A stretch of 64,000 nucleotides of DNA from Xiphias gladius (Eukaryota > Chordata > Actinopteri > Istiophoriformes > Xiphiidae), in contig NC_053414.1 of assembly GCF_016859285.1 (NCBI RefSeq), positions 10,715,517 through 10,779,516 on the forward strand, in the 5' to 3' direction. A program made the position numbers and the translations under genes. Below the pieces are notes generated by a model that did not search any database, was not told the origin of the DNA, and saw nothing but the letters and a program-made list of their open reading frames with translations. Below, in pieces: positions 12,325 to 24,900 of the stretch (position 1 is the first letter of the stretch; each line of letters begins with the position of its first letter).

Positions 12325-15300
12325 ATGTCGGTTAATGGACCTGGACCTGGAGAAGACTCCACAGACGCAAGGCGAGACGATGGACAACAGTGAGTCACTC
12401 CTAATATAGCTAGATAGCTATCTTTAGCTTTTGTTGTTAGCAGTCAGTGATGAGAACACTGTTCGTTCCGTGTCACTAGCATAATATTTCACTCGCTGTT
12501 TATTACATACTAGCTGTTGTTTGTAATCCTGTAAAAATCTTTTAGCATTGAGTTATTCAGGTCATATATAAAGTACTATTGCAGGCCTGTAGCTCCGGGT
12601 TTAAATGCTTCCTCCATTACTTACATCAGCCTGTTCTTTATTGTGCGTTGCTCACTGCTTGTTGTTGTCTTCCATATCTTTGTTTTCCTTCAGGTCAGAG
12701 GGGTCTTCAGTTTTTGCCCTGGACGCGGGGGCCAAGCCTCACTCCCACAGCTTCAGATATAGCCTCAGTTTCCCCAGCATCGGCCAGTGCATCATTATCA
12801 ACAATAAGAACTTTGAGAAAAGAACAGGTGTTTATTTTGTTTTTTTGTGCTTATTTTGGCAGGGCTGTGGTCACTTAATGACTGATGAAACAAAACTTTT
12901 CATAGTCAGATTCAGCCTATTTTTTTACTTACTGCTGAAACTGAAGAATTGGAAATTATTAGTTAATCATGGTAAGAAAAAGTACAAGCATCTGGTGGTA
13001 ACTTCTACTTAAAGCTAAATATTTGCTTGCTCTTCTACACTCTGTATCATTGTAATTTGAATATTAAATACCCGCAGGTTTTGGACTCAATTAGTCAGAC
13101 AAAATAAGCAATTATGAGACACAGTGTTAGGTTCTCATGATTGGCATTTGTCATTTGCTATATTTGATACTCTAAAGTGTAATCATAGTCAATTATAGTA
13201 TAAGTTACAAGGTAATGAACACTCTCTCTTGATATTGTCCAATCAAAAAAAAAGCCACGCAGGAACTTTAGAGATCCCACTTTAAAATGCTGAGTTTATC
13301 TAGACTAAAGTGACCATTTAGCCTAAGGTTAATGGCTAAGGTACGTTGGCTCAAATGTACACTGTTTGTTTAGCTGTTAAAAAGGTAGCTGTCCCTAGAG
13401 GTGCCTGTGTTATCCCTGCAGTAGTGTCGCCAGTTTCCATTTGGCGTACCCCAGATATGGTAATCTGATGCGAGGACATTCCTGTCAGAAAGCTGTGATG
13501 TCGCTTGTGAACCTGCCAGCGATTGTGAGGTGATGCCGCTTCTTGTGCAGGTGATTGACCAGCAAGTGTTTGGTTGGGTTGAACTCCATGGTGAGATCTC
13601 TAGGCAGTGGAGCTCACTGGTGTTGGTAGACGTGGGCCTGTGATTATTTGTAGTGTTTGTCTGTCCTTCTGCAACCGGGCTGTTTGCTCCAATATGCTGT
13701 ATATATCAGAACCAATCATACATGGCCTGGCCTTACAGAAATAGACATCTCGGTCTGAGAGAAGCACTCTGCCTTTTTTTTTTTTTTTCTATAGGTAACA
13801 GTAAAGTAATGCTTTGCTTCTTGCACTTGCCATCTCAGTATATAGCAGAGCAAGTGATCTATCAAATCAAACATCCACACCTTCATGAGATGATAGGTCT
13901 GCTAAGGGACCCAATTTAAACTTGTTGCTGTGGATATCATTTAACTGCATCCCATGCCAGTTAAGTAGATGTTCAAGTTAGATCAGTGGCAGTTCCTATG
14001 TTGGCTGTAGAGAATGAGAACAAGCAGGCCGTTGCTATATAATTCATGTATATGCATTCATGCATTTGATAACACAACACAGTACAATTCAATAACAGCC
14101 AGCGCAGCGTACTGTCAGCAGCCCATCAGGAAGTTCAGGTATATGTGTGAGGATGTTCATTCTGTACATGTACTTAATGGCACATTCACATGGATATTCT
14201 GGTGGTCTTGCTTCAGGGTGACAGTATTCAAAGAAAGTCATCACATATGTTGTTACATGTATCCTTTTGGGTGTTCATAATCTTTTTGTGAAGCATGACC
14301 ATGTCTGCCCCTTAAGGGTCTATGGGGGAGTATATGTCTAGCACTTGCTTCTCTGAGAATATAAAGGCTTGATGTCTTGAATAGTTGGAGATACTGTATG
14401 AAACCATGAGTTGACCTCAGTCCTCGTCTACCCTTTATTGGAAACAGGGATGTTGTTCAATCTAAGCTGGACGAGCTGTGTCTGCTAGTATTGAAAGAGC
14501 CTCTAATATCTGGCTGAGAAGACCTTGGATATCAATGCAAGCAAATACAGCTTCAGTCTGCCCTTAGTGTATAGAGCATCAGAGTCTGTTATGGTCTTTT
14601 TTCTGCTGTCAGGCTTGTGTTTCAGAAACCTGTCTAGCAGGACTAACTGAGTACACCTGACTGCTTGCTCATTGGATGGCTTGATGTTCTAAGAGCAAAT
14701 ACATGATATTAGTTGGGTAAACATCAGCAGCAGTTAAGCCTGTCAAGTTCATTTAATTCTTTCCATCTGTTCAACCAAGAAAAGATTCTTGTTATGGTAG
14801 ATTCGTTCATACGTAGAATTCCCCTAACCCTGTTTCCAAGAAAATTACAGCATTTTTTGAAATAGCCAATAAGATTTTGTGTTAAATTTAGCTAGGTAGT
14901 TGTGGCCCACAGCCTCGCTCTCACAAACAGAGCAGGTGACCACAGCTACTGTAGCTAACAAACCAGAGATGTCCAATCCTCCAACAGTGAGTGGCCAGGT
15001 GGCTAAATGGTGTAGTTTGATGGTACACGACGTAGTTGCGCCCATCCAGCGTTGTTAAAAATGTAGCAGTATTAGGGTGTAAGTAAAAGTCAGATCAAGA
15101 CTCAGTCTGACAAGATGCACTAATCGCTCTTGGAAGGAGCTGATCCTGATCTGTGTAAAGTAGCTCTGTGTTTAAAAGGTTTGACAATGTACATGTACCA
15201 TGGCTAAAAGTATTAAAACATAAAATAGATTATTTGAATAGAATTAATGTATACATTAAATAAAATCAATTTATTTCAACTAATTTTACAAAATTAAGAT

Positions 15301-17342
15301 TTCAGTAAAAAAAAGTTATTTTGTAACTGCCTGTATAGGCCTTTTTCACAGAAGACATTTTGACATGTCATAGTAGGAAAAGCACATATGTTAAACAATA
15401 ACTTAATGATGGCTCTGTTCTATTCAAGTGGCCCAGTATGACAGTGAGCCAGCAAATGGAATTCAGCCATCAATAATTTTATTATTTACTGTGTAGGTGT
15501 TTTCAGCGGACGTTATGTACTATTAAGAATGGGTGCAACCCATAACCCCACCAGCATGGTGGCGGTTTGTGCAGGTTGGGTGTTGTTTTCATTCCGTTTG
15601 AATTGGGCACACAAAATGGCACATGCCAGTTACACCAACCCGAATCGCAGGCTCTGTGGGCCACGTAAACAAAATACCCTGTGTACCAACAGCATTGGTA
15701 CAGAGAAAATGAATACATTTGAGTCGGCATGGCTGAATCCAAAAGGTTTTGTAGTGTCTTTGCCGTCACTTACTAGCTGTGCAAAGATAGAATTAAAGTT
15801 TATCACAGCATCTCTAGCACATGCTTCTGTTTGATTCTCAGCAGACAGAGATTCAGCGTCATACCAGCCGTCTCCTTTACCTCCTCCACGCCATTTAAGC
15901 GGGTTTCTCCGGCCTTGCCACAATGTAAAAAAATGGGACGCTGGCATGACCAAATGGAGCGCAGTCAATGATAACGGTGTAATTTGTCCCACCCTTGCAG
16001 GTGCAACAAAGCTAACATGAGAGTGAGGCACAAGGCAATCAAGCACAGTCCATTCACTCCCACCCAGTCACAAAAAGAGGTCTAATTAGCCAAAATAATT
16101 TTAATTGCCTTTGGGGTTGTAGCATGGGTGTGCATGGCCTTTTAAAATTACAGGAAAATAGATCAATATGCGCTTTGTTTCCAGCTGCCTATAGTGTGTA
16201 CCAGTGGAAAAATCTATAGTACTTATGAGGAATCAAGAGATGTGGTGTTTTTTTTTTTTTTTTTTTTTTTGTTGTTGTTTTTTTTGTAAATGTGTTTTCA
16301 TTGTGTTTGTCAAGTAAACAGAACAACAGTTGTTCTGTTTTTATTTAAGGTATGAATCAGCGAAATGGTACAGACGTAGATGCAGCCAACGTGATGAAAG
16401 TGTTTACCAAGTTGGGTTATAAAGTGAAGGTCTACAACGACCAGACAGTCGAGCAGATGAAACAGGTTTTAACTTTGGGTAAGTATAATGTAAAATGACT
16501 ACAAATTACAAATACAAATTAATACTGTGACTCTTTTCCCCCTTCTATATCAGCTCGTATAAAAACATATTGAATACTATACTTTTTTTTTTTTTTTTTC
16601 CCCCCCTTCAGTGTCAAAGGAAGATCACAGCTGCTCTGCCTCATTTGTCTGTGTTCTGTTGAGTCACGGAGATGAGGGTGTGTTCTTTGGTACAGATAGC
16701 TCAATAGAGCTTAAGTACCTCACATCACTTTTTCGAGGTGACCGCTGCAAATCTCTGGTTGGAAAGCCCAAACTCTTCTTCATCCAGGTATTTTAAGAGT
16801 TTGTCCTTTTCCCCCCTCTGCACTAACCTATCTTGGGCTTTGCTAAAGTATGTAACCTGTAACCAGTTCCTGTTCTTTTTGTGTGCACATTGAGTAGGCT
16901 TGCAGAGGCACTGATCTGGATGCAGGCATTGAACCCGACAGCAGACAAGAGGACACTCCCAAGATCCCCGTGGAAGCTGACTTCCTCTACGCCTTTTCCA
17001 CAGCCCCAGGTTAACACTAATACACTCAACAGAGGTCTTTTTGCATATGTATTGTTTCCTTTTTAAATATTGTATTGAAATACCTTTTATTCTATCACTC
17101 ATCCATCTACAGGCTACTACTCATGGAGGAATACTATGACCGGGTCCTGGTTCATCCAGTCGCTCTGCGATATGATAGGCAAATATGGAAAAGAATTGGA
17201 GCTCCTGCACATCATGACACGAGTTAACCACAAGGTGGCAGTAGAGTTTGAGTCTGTCTCCAACTCGCCAGGTTTTCATGCAAAGAAACAAATCCCATGC
17301 ATCGTGTCAATGCTGACCAAAGAGATGTATTTTTCTCCTTGA
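12325..17342 (+). CDS. casp3: Caspase-3 (executioner caspase), casp3a-like
   Basis: Six coding exons: 12325-12389, 12694-12827, 16350-16478, 16612-16787, 16898-17009, 17113-17342. All have GT-AG borders and sum to 846 nt (281 residues; human caspase-3 has 277). The catalytic His is in LLSHGDEG (His128) and the catalytic Cys in QACRG (Cys170). The large/small subunit linker has a caspase-type site, IEPD, ending at Asp182. [17 protein letters not shown] and [18 protein letters not shown] are hallmark small-subunit segments. The protein starts with a short prodomain and lacks CARD or DED domains, as expected for an executioner caspase cleaving DEVD-type sites in the cytosol and nucleus. [13 protein letters not shown] favours caspase-3 over caspase-7. 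The [12 protein letters not shown] segment resembles zebrafish casp3a as I remember it, but the a/b paralogue call is tentative. Confidence 0.95.
12828..16349 (+). other. casp3: casp3 intron 2 (3.5 kb)
   Basis: This large intron contains no casp3 exon. The 15500-16050 part is unusually open on both strands (up to 138 codons on the minus strand) and more GC-balanced than its surroundings, so it may be an old mobile element. I recognise no domain in it. A run of 23 T lies at 16248-16270, shortly before exon 3. Confidence 0.5.
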
Positions 17343-18805
17343 TGTCATCTCCACATCAGAAGACTTCAGCCCGGCAGAGCTTCAGCTGCGAAAGAAAGGC
17401 CTGAGGATGTGTATGGGAGGGCCGTGTTTGTGAATTATTTTAGTTTACACTTTCAAACTGAATATATCTTGAATCATAACCTTACATATTTCTGGGAGAG
17501 GAATTGTGATGCAAATTCCTATTACATTTCACAAGCTTGGGATTATAAGGTTCTTTATGTGTGAGCTACTGTTCTGAGATATAAGGCTGTCAAATTTTTA
17601 TCCCAGCAGCATTTCTTTTTACGCATTTAACCTGGAAAAGTTATTTTTAAAAACATTGTCAAAATAAAACAAAAACATTTAAACTTTGAAAATCATGAAA
17701 ATCTGCAGATAAAAAATGTAATTTACCTTATAATTCCAAAACTCACAGTTTGTTACCAGTAGATGCCTCTTTGCTGTACACAACACACACATTTCAGGGA
17801 AAAATACTGGGAGCCAGTTTGAAATCAAGTGTTAGATTGTGTATCTGTTTAATCATGAAACCATAGAAGGGCTTATTGCCCTACAGCAGGAGCATACTTG
17901 TGAATCAGCCGTGTAACTCGAGTCTAAGCAAGATCTGTTTTGTCTGTCATTAAGGGATCATGTGTGTAATTTCTGTGCCTTTGTTTTCTGTTGTTATTAT
18001 TTTTTACACTGATGAGTCATTGTAGACATCTGCTGTCAGTCAGTGAATTTGTACCTGAAGATTTGGCTGGAGCCTAAATGAATGCATCACTTACACTCAG
18101 TAGGTAAATCAGCTAATAATGTTATGTAGCATGTGCAGGAGCACCCAGTAAGCTATCGTGTGTTTTGTTAGTTTTAAGGCTAAGAATTAAATTCTTGATG
18201 TTTTTCATAATTATTTTCTAAACACGAATTTCTTTTGAATGAACTGTTCCCTATAAACATCCCTAAATTAGTGGGGATTCAAGTTTTTCTGCATAGCATG
18301 CATGAGTAAAGCCAGCCAACCTGGACACTGCTGTTATTTGAGGCAAAATTTGTTGAGTTTTTCCTACTTGAACTCAACTTAATATTTCATATTTAGCTGT
18401 GGTTCATGTATTACTTGTGGTTTTTAAAAGATGTGACAGCAAATTGGATGCCTTTTTTCCTTTGCTAAGGTACTAACTATCTTTCACTTCTCTGTGAGTC
18501 AAACCTTTGTATGTAACAATCAGCATTCAGTGATCTATAACTAAGCACAATGTGACGATGCCCTACCCCAGGTCCTGGTCATTTTTAAGTGAACTGACTG
18601 CTTTCAATATTTTTGGCAAACTAGCTGAAATCGCTTATACAGTTACAGATATTTCACTGTTATTTGACAATCCAGTTTTTATATCCTATGAATATACTAC
18701 AGTTTGCTATGACCGTGACCCTTTGGCTTTTTTTGCAATATCACTGTTTTGTAAGCGGTTTTGTTTTTTGTTTTTTTTGAATAATAAAGACCACTTTTCA
18801 AAAAC
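17343..18805 (+). other. casp3: casp3 3' UTR with two poly(A) signals
   Basis: Non-coding sequence after the stop. AATAAA occurs at 17663-17668 and 18783-18788, giving short and long 3' UTR candidates. The end point is inferred from the second signal. Confidence 0.55.
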
Positions 18806-20390
18806 AGTGTTACTAATTTTGTTTTTGGCTCTTATGCTATAACAGCAGTAAAGATAATTACAAGATAAAGAACAGATGTATCATTAAGGTTAAGGCGCAC
18901 ACATTTTCATGAAGTCTTCCCAGTTTTGTTCATATCTTGTAAAAGAATTAACCTCTACAAACACTGCAAAGGGTCTATTTGTGTACACTGCCTTGAGTGT
19001 AAGCAGGCAGGATTACTCCAGATTTGGCATGCCTGGAGGTGAGAAAAACTGGGCCACCAGATCCTGAGGCCCGGGGCCAAATAAAACTGGGCCTCAGATT
19101 CCTTCACTGCCAGCACTGAGGCACTGTACCTAAAACTGCTTCCACACACGGACCATTTACTACATGCTGGATGTTCTGAATACATAGAACCACAGCTGAT
19201 TTTTCTGTGGTCAACGCCCGCATTCAACAAAATACACCTTTGAATTAGAGTTCGATTTTAAAAAAAACTACACCTTAACATTGCCACCCAAACCCACTAG
19301 TTCATACGCATGACATCCATTCATTTTCTTCACCCCTATTCATTTTAAGAATATAGTCTTGGGACTGGATACAATCAGCAAGGGACACAATCACAAGTAA
19401 ATCATTTCTAGAATGATTTATTGACTGTACTGTGTGATTGTTGTTTGCGTAAGGCATTACAACGTTACTTTTTGTTGGTAGATTTATCTATTGCCCTACC
19501 TGTAGCAACGTTTCAACAGTAAATGCACCATAGTGTGCATTTAGTGGGGCTGACTTGTTACCTAGTGGTGCCCGTGAGGGCGACGAGCCAGACAGCTACC
19601 GTGTGAGCACTGACCTGGTTTGAAACACCCTAGTGTTAAGCAACCCCTCTTTGAATCTCAAATCCAACCCTTTGTCAAACTCGCTCACTCCGCTGTTATT
19701 GTGAATTTTCAACTTCCTTTTTACAAATTTAGTATCACTTTCAAATTGAACACCAATGGTGTCATTTCTCAATATTATGTAATCACGTGTCATTATTTGT
19801 ACAGTTCATGATATCTATCAAGTAGGATGTGAACTATTAGAAAAAGGTGAAAAGGTCCATCACAGTATCCCAGAGCCCATGGTGAATTCATCAGACGCCT
19901 CGTTTTGTCTGACCAACAACCCAAAAACATTCAATGCTTTAAATGAAAAGCCGAAATTTTTTTTCCGATTTAATAAACTCAAACCATCAAATTGTGTAAT
20001 TTTTGCAAAAATTCAAAGATTACTTTATTTATAATTTGATAAATGATGAATGAATTGACAAAATAGATGCAAAATAGTACATTTTCTGTTGTTCAACAAA
20101 CCACCAACAGTTACAGCTCTAAAACAATTTTATTATGGGGTTGATGTGTGAAATGCATATTAAATATGAGTGGTTCCAGTTGGAGGTGCTCATGAGCTGA
20201 CAAAGATTCACCTGTATTTAATAATAAACAATCATCTAATAAATACTAGTATTTCAAGGCTGTGGAACTTATACGATGGCGTTGATTCAGTTCTATGGCT
20301 GCGTTTTGCGCGTCTTGTGTTGGGTTTGCATGACACTGTAAGACGTTTTCCTAAGACGTTTGCCTCCCCGTAGGTGTAAATGAGGTGGGC
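18806..20390. other. Intergenic between casp3 and stox2, left part
   Basis: No gene is recognised. The 91-codon minus ORF near 18955-19230 has no recognisable domain and no splice context. The segment contains a nested inverted repeat at 19387-19441 (see findings). Confidence 0.45.
19387..19441. repeat. Nested inverted repeat
   Basis: Outer arms ACAATCACA (19387-19395) and TGTGATTGT (19433-19441) enclose inner arms TAAATCAT (19398-19405) and ATGATTTA (19413-19420). Both pairs are perfect complements. This could be a cruciform-capable palindrome or the remains of a small inverted-repeat element. Confidence 0.4.
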
Positions 20391-20399
20391 TGAATATTC

Positions 20400-20760
20400 C
20401 ACACACCCTTTTAATACATGAAGTTCCGCACCGCCTCACCACCAGCAGCCTCACCACCGACCTGCAGCGACACCCAAACAACTAAGCGGGCCTCAACAAA
20501 GACTGGGAAACTGAAGTGAGCTACTGTTTATCCGGATCCCCTTGTGGACGACCCGGTGCAAGGAGTTCTTTTGGCACTCACGCCATCAAACTGTTAAATG
20601 CTCGGGCCGGGGCAGCCGACGATCAGCCCTCCATATAATATTGGTGGATGGTGATGGTGCCCTCGGTTTTTTTATGTCTGTTGTGCAATGTGTAAACCAC
20701 TTTTTACAGCCACCTAGTAACGAATGTGCTACATAAATAAATTGCCCATCCTTGTTTGCA
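20400..20760 (+). mobile_element. Decayed retroelement 3' end (LINE-like tail)
   Basis: A broken coding remnant reads SSFGTHAIKLLNARAG in one frame, resembling the common C-terminal SF-x-x-AIxLLN of fish non-LTR reverse transcriptase ORFs. About 150 bases later comes GTGCTACATAAATAAATTG, a tail typical of such fish elements. Frame breaks and stops make it inactive. The family assignment is from memory and weak. Confidence 0.35.
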
Positions 20761-21618
20761 CTGTTGATGATTGGGTGAGATGATGAACACCTGGTTTCAT
20801 CTTATGCTGTCACCGGCGTACATTATTTCATATGACCCTGTGGGGGAAATTTTAACACACGTATATGTATAATGTATATATACTTATTAATTACTACTAT
20901 TACTATATTTACTTATTTTTGTGATGTGTTTTAGGTATTTTATCATGCTTTATATTTATCTCTATGTGTGTTCGGTGCTACCTTGCAGCAAATTTTCTAC
21001 CTGAGGACAGTGAAGTTACGGTTGAAGTTGATATTGCGTGTCATCTTACAGGTGTTTCTATTATTTTTTTTTATGGCCGCTGTGACACAGTAGTGTTGTT
21101 GAGCCAACCCCTTTGCCAAAACCTCTTTTTGGTCTGTTGGGTCATTGGTAAGGGGATTAGTAAACACGGTTTCTAGAAAAAAAAAAAAAGAAAAAAAAAA
21201 AAAGCTGACTTTGGTGGATTTCCAAAGTGGAAAGTAGGAGTTTACGAGTAACACCTGAACGCAGCACAAGTCCTCGCCTCCTTTGTCGCTGGAAATAGGC
21301 CCTAATACTCTTTGACAGTTGGGGATAGTTGGCTGCAGTGGACGGCGTGTCAGGTTGCCGATTTCCCGGGTTTTACATGTCGCACCTGTGTTTAACGCTT
21401 CTAACGCCCTGTCGGAGACTCGGGATCAGCGCAGAGCGTTTCTTTGACCTTGTAGCCATTCTTTAACAAGTCTAAACTAGCCTAAAATTATCAGGCAGTC
21501 TTGGATAGACCTGGAAAAAAAAAAGGAAAAAAATCTGCGCAGTAAAAACAATGTCGTACACTTGAAAAGCAGTCGCTTTCTTTGTTTTCCATGTGGATAA
21601 ACTTTGACGGGAGCAGGC
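20761..21618 (+). other. stox2: Intergenic and likely stox2 upstream promoter / 5' UTR
   Basis: No gene is seen. A-rich runs occur at 21176-21203 and 21513-21531. GC content rises from about 21270 toward the first stox2 ATG at 21619, which fits a promoter/5' UTR. No precise element can be assigned. Confidence 0.35.
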
Positions 21619-21979
21619 ATGGAGAAGTTCATTCAGATAGCTCCGCACTCTCTGGCCCTGGTGCTGTCGCAGGTTTGCGGCGATGAAGATGACGATGACG
21701 ATGAAGATGAGGAGGACTCGCCATCATCGCCGGCCGTGCTCTCAGTCCAGTTGCAGCATCACACCGGCTACGAGGTCTTCGCCAATTTCAAAGCCGTCAA
21801 CATGCAGCATTTCTGGAACAAGGCGCTGACGCACGCTCTCTCCGAGATCTTCTTCCTCGGCTGGATAGATGAGCATGTGCTGCTGATCCAGGGCAAAGAA
21901 GTTCACTTGCAAGTCCTCAGGAACGGGTGGACCAGGCGCACACTCAAACCGCCACAGGGCTTTGACATCGAGTGCATAG
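21619..21979 (+). CDS. stox2: stox2 alternative first exon 1a (STOX1-like N-terminus)
   Basis: ATG at 21619 opens 120 codons plus one base and ends at GTGGGT (GT at 21980). It encodes MEKFIQIAPHSLALVLSQ, an acidic stretch, then FWNKALTHALSEIFFLGW and VLRNGWTRRTLKPPQGFDIE. This matches the N-terminal region of STOX1 (APGSLALVL; LRPPRGF) rather than the usual STOX2 start. It joins in phase to the exon at 32373. An upstream in-frame TTG at 21604 is not needed as a start. Confidence 0.85.
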
Positions 21980-24900
21980 GTGGGTATGCGTGTCCATCGT
22001 GTCATTTAAGTGTAAATGACACGGGAAACGGGGGACAACGCGCTAATACCAACAGTATCACCCCGTTACCTGGAAAAAAAAAATACACAGCAGAAAGTTT
22101 CAGAGGCATAAGCGAAAAGTGGGGGATTCCCCTTAATCTCATTCCACGTGGATGTGTTTTCAGGTCATGAGGCGAGGTGCTGGGGTTACGGAGGCCGAGC
22201 ACTGGGACCTTTTAAGGAGGCTTGAGTTATTCACATGTTCGGAGACAAAAGTTTTATCTCCTTTGTTCAGTTTGGAAATTTTAATTTGCAGGAAGACCCA
22301 AAAAAAGCCACATCAAAACAAGTTTACTCATCAGTAAAGCAGACTTTAAAAAAAAAAAAAAAGGATTATTTTTGATTCTAACAATGAGTCTTTAGGAAGC
22401 ATAAAATTGATTCACAGTTGGTAAATCTCGGCCTCTATTCACACAGTCTGTCGGAAGGACTTGATCAGGTCACCTGACCATGTTATATGCAAGGAGAAGA
22501 ATAAACAAAGTAAAATTTTGACTTTGATCACCGTCAAGCCTGTAGGCTGGACTCTTGGTCTCGGATTTGCTGACAGACTTCACTTATTTGAGACTTTACT
22601 CCCAGCTGACTTCCACTGACTGGAGACTTTGAAATCAAAATTTAAAAGTCTTAATTCTGAGCCCGTAAAGTCCAATAAAGGAGCAATAAAAAATAAATAA
22701 AACAGCACCGGGGAGGCCTTACATAGCTGCCTCTCTATTTATTATGCCTGTTCATTTAAAGTACTTGGTCAAGGACTTGTTCTCCGGTACGTAAAAAACA
22801 TAAGCATCGCGACGTTGTAAGGAAAGCGTTAGAATGCTGTGGCATTGTAATGTTATCGCTAAGAGACCTGAAGGACATGCAAAAACTTGCAGCTTGCTTA
22901 TGAAGACTTGAGACTTGACTTGGACGTGAACCAAGATGTTTAAAAACGAGTAACTGTCACTGAGCGATGCAAAGATCTAACCTTCTCGCTTCCAGTACCT
23001 CGATTCAGAATATCAGTACAGAGTACTGGTATGATGCCTGTGCATTCCTTTCTCAAATCTACTATTTGTATACCTCACTGCATAGAACTCATTGGAATCT
23101 TTTTTTGTGTACAGCTGACAATCCGCAACGAAGGGATGAATGTAATCGATAGGGGAAAGACCATATTTTATATTGACGCTGAATAAAAAACTGTTTTTGA
23201 TGTGGATCGGTCGCTTGAAACTGATCTGGCGTGTTGTACCGATCTCTGTATGCCTGACCCCTGTTTGTTAGTTTGAACTTGTCATCACTCTTTGTTCCTG
23301 CAGTTTCTCAGTGTTTTTACCAAAAGAAACCTCAGCTCAAGGTTCACTTACTTGCTTGTTCTGGAGCTTTCAACAATATCACACAGTGCTCAGTTCTTTC
23401 AGTTGCCGCGGAGCTACGTTTGTTCAAACTTTCCACGTTTCCGAACATTGCCAGGACTTTTCATCCATGCTTACTCAAAAGTTAAGATTTTCTTTTATAG
23501 TGAATAAGACTGTTACTTAATCTGGACATCTTTTTTGATTTATTTAACTGCAGCTTGTGGCTCTTAGGAGTTGTGCTGGTTGTTTCAGGCTGATCACCAC
23601 ACCTCTTTGATTGCAGGCAAATGCTGATGATTGGCATTGGAACCTAATATGACCCTCCATCGGTCACAATTTCCAGACGCCGGTTGAAGCTTTTCTGAGT
23701 AAAAAGGAGTTTAGACGGCATCCCACCTTATAACCTCAGCTACTTCATATCTTGTAGGTTTACTAATTCAGAAAGAAGAACCAGGACTGAAGCCCAGTTC
23801 TGCTGCAGTTCAACATTCCCTCGTGCATACTCATCTTCCTCTGACAAGGCCATAATTCATTGTATGTGCTGGTACAGGTTTGGACGACTTAAGGTTGTCA
23901 ACAAGTCTAATCGTTACGCCCATCATACTGCCCTCATATCTTTCCCTATCTGAGCTCGCATGTGTGTGTGTGGAAATGACAGAGAGGCATGCAGCATGTC
24001 ATGGATCCTCTTATTTATGTCTGTTTAACAATAGAGTTTGGGTTTAGATCATCTATTCCGTCAGTGAGCAGCACACTGCAGCAGAGAAAAACAGAAAAGG
24101 TTATGGAGCAGAAAGGAGGGATGATGAAGACTTGTAGAAGTCTTACATTTTCAATACTTGTTTGTTCGGTCCATTGAAGATTGCAGACTGACACATTGTT
24201 CCTAAATGAAAGCATGGCAAATATCATTAAAGTTTACTTAATGCATTAGTCATGTAATTGAAGGGATAAAAGTAAAACAAGCAGGGTTTTCAGCAGTGTT
24301 TTACAGGGGAGGAAAATATTAATAAACTTTTTATGATGTGAGCTTTCCAGAGAGAAAAGCTTTTTCCAGAGAAAAGAGCAGCAGTGCTCTTTCATGCAGC
24401 AAATTCGGTATATTTAAATCTGCACTAATCAATGTTTTTATATTAACAATGGGTCAGATTAGTTTGTGTAATGTGAAAGGAGTTGCTTGTAGTGACAAAG
24501 ACACAGAGAATTAGCCCCTGATTCTACAGCTTCCCTCAACTCTACAGGGCGTTTTAGCGTCTTTCAGCGAATTGTTTTGGTTTTATGGCCATAACATTAC
24601 TGTTTTGGCTCAGACTAACCACCACTGTTGTTTCCAGCAGTGACAGGCATTCGTGTCAGTGAAAAAGCTCTCAAAACGCCCTTTATCATACAAAGTTAGT
24701 GACTAGCTAGTAAACACAGTCGCAAATTTAGCGGTGAAAGAGCCAGACATTCCCACAGGAGTTGGTGCAGACCAAAACAGAGCTAAAAGGAAAGTGAATA
24801 TTTTTAGTAACATTCAAAAAAATGCCATAATAACTTTATAATGAGATTGTATGTCAGTGTTGTGTTGCACTGCAAACAAGTGGCTTAGAATTAATGCAGG

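Noticed and set aside
13653-14280. Two 88-codon plus ORFs in casp3 intron 2
   Set aside because: No domain, coding bias or acceptor/donor pair in phase with casp3.
18955-19230. 91-codon minus ORF with several cysteines
   Set aside because: Cysteine spacing fits no family I know, and there is no promoter, splice or poly(A) context.
21604-21618. TTG upstream of the stox2 exon 1a ATG as a start
   Set aside because: The ATG at 21619 begins the segment similar to the STOX1 N-terminus. A non-ATG start is unnecessary.
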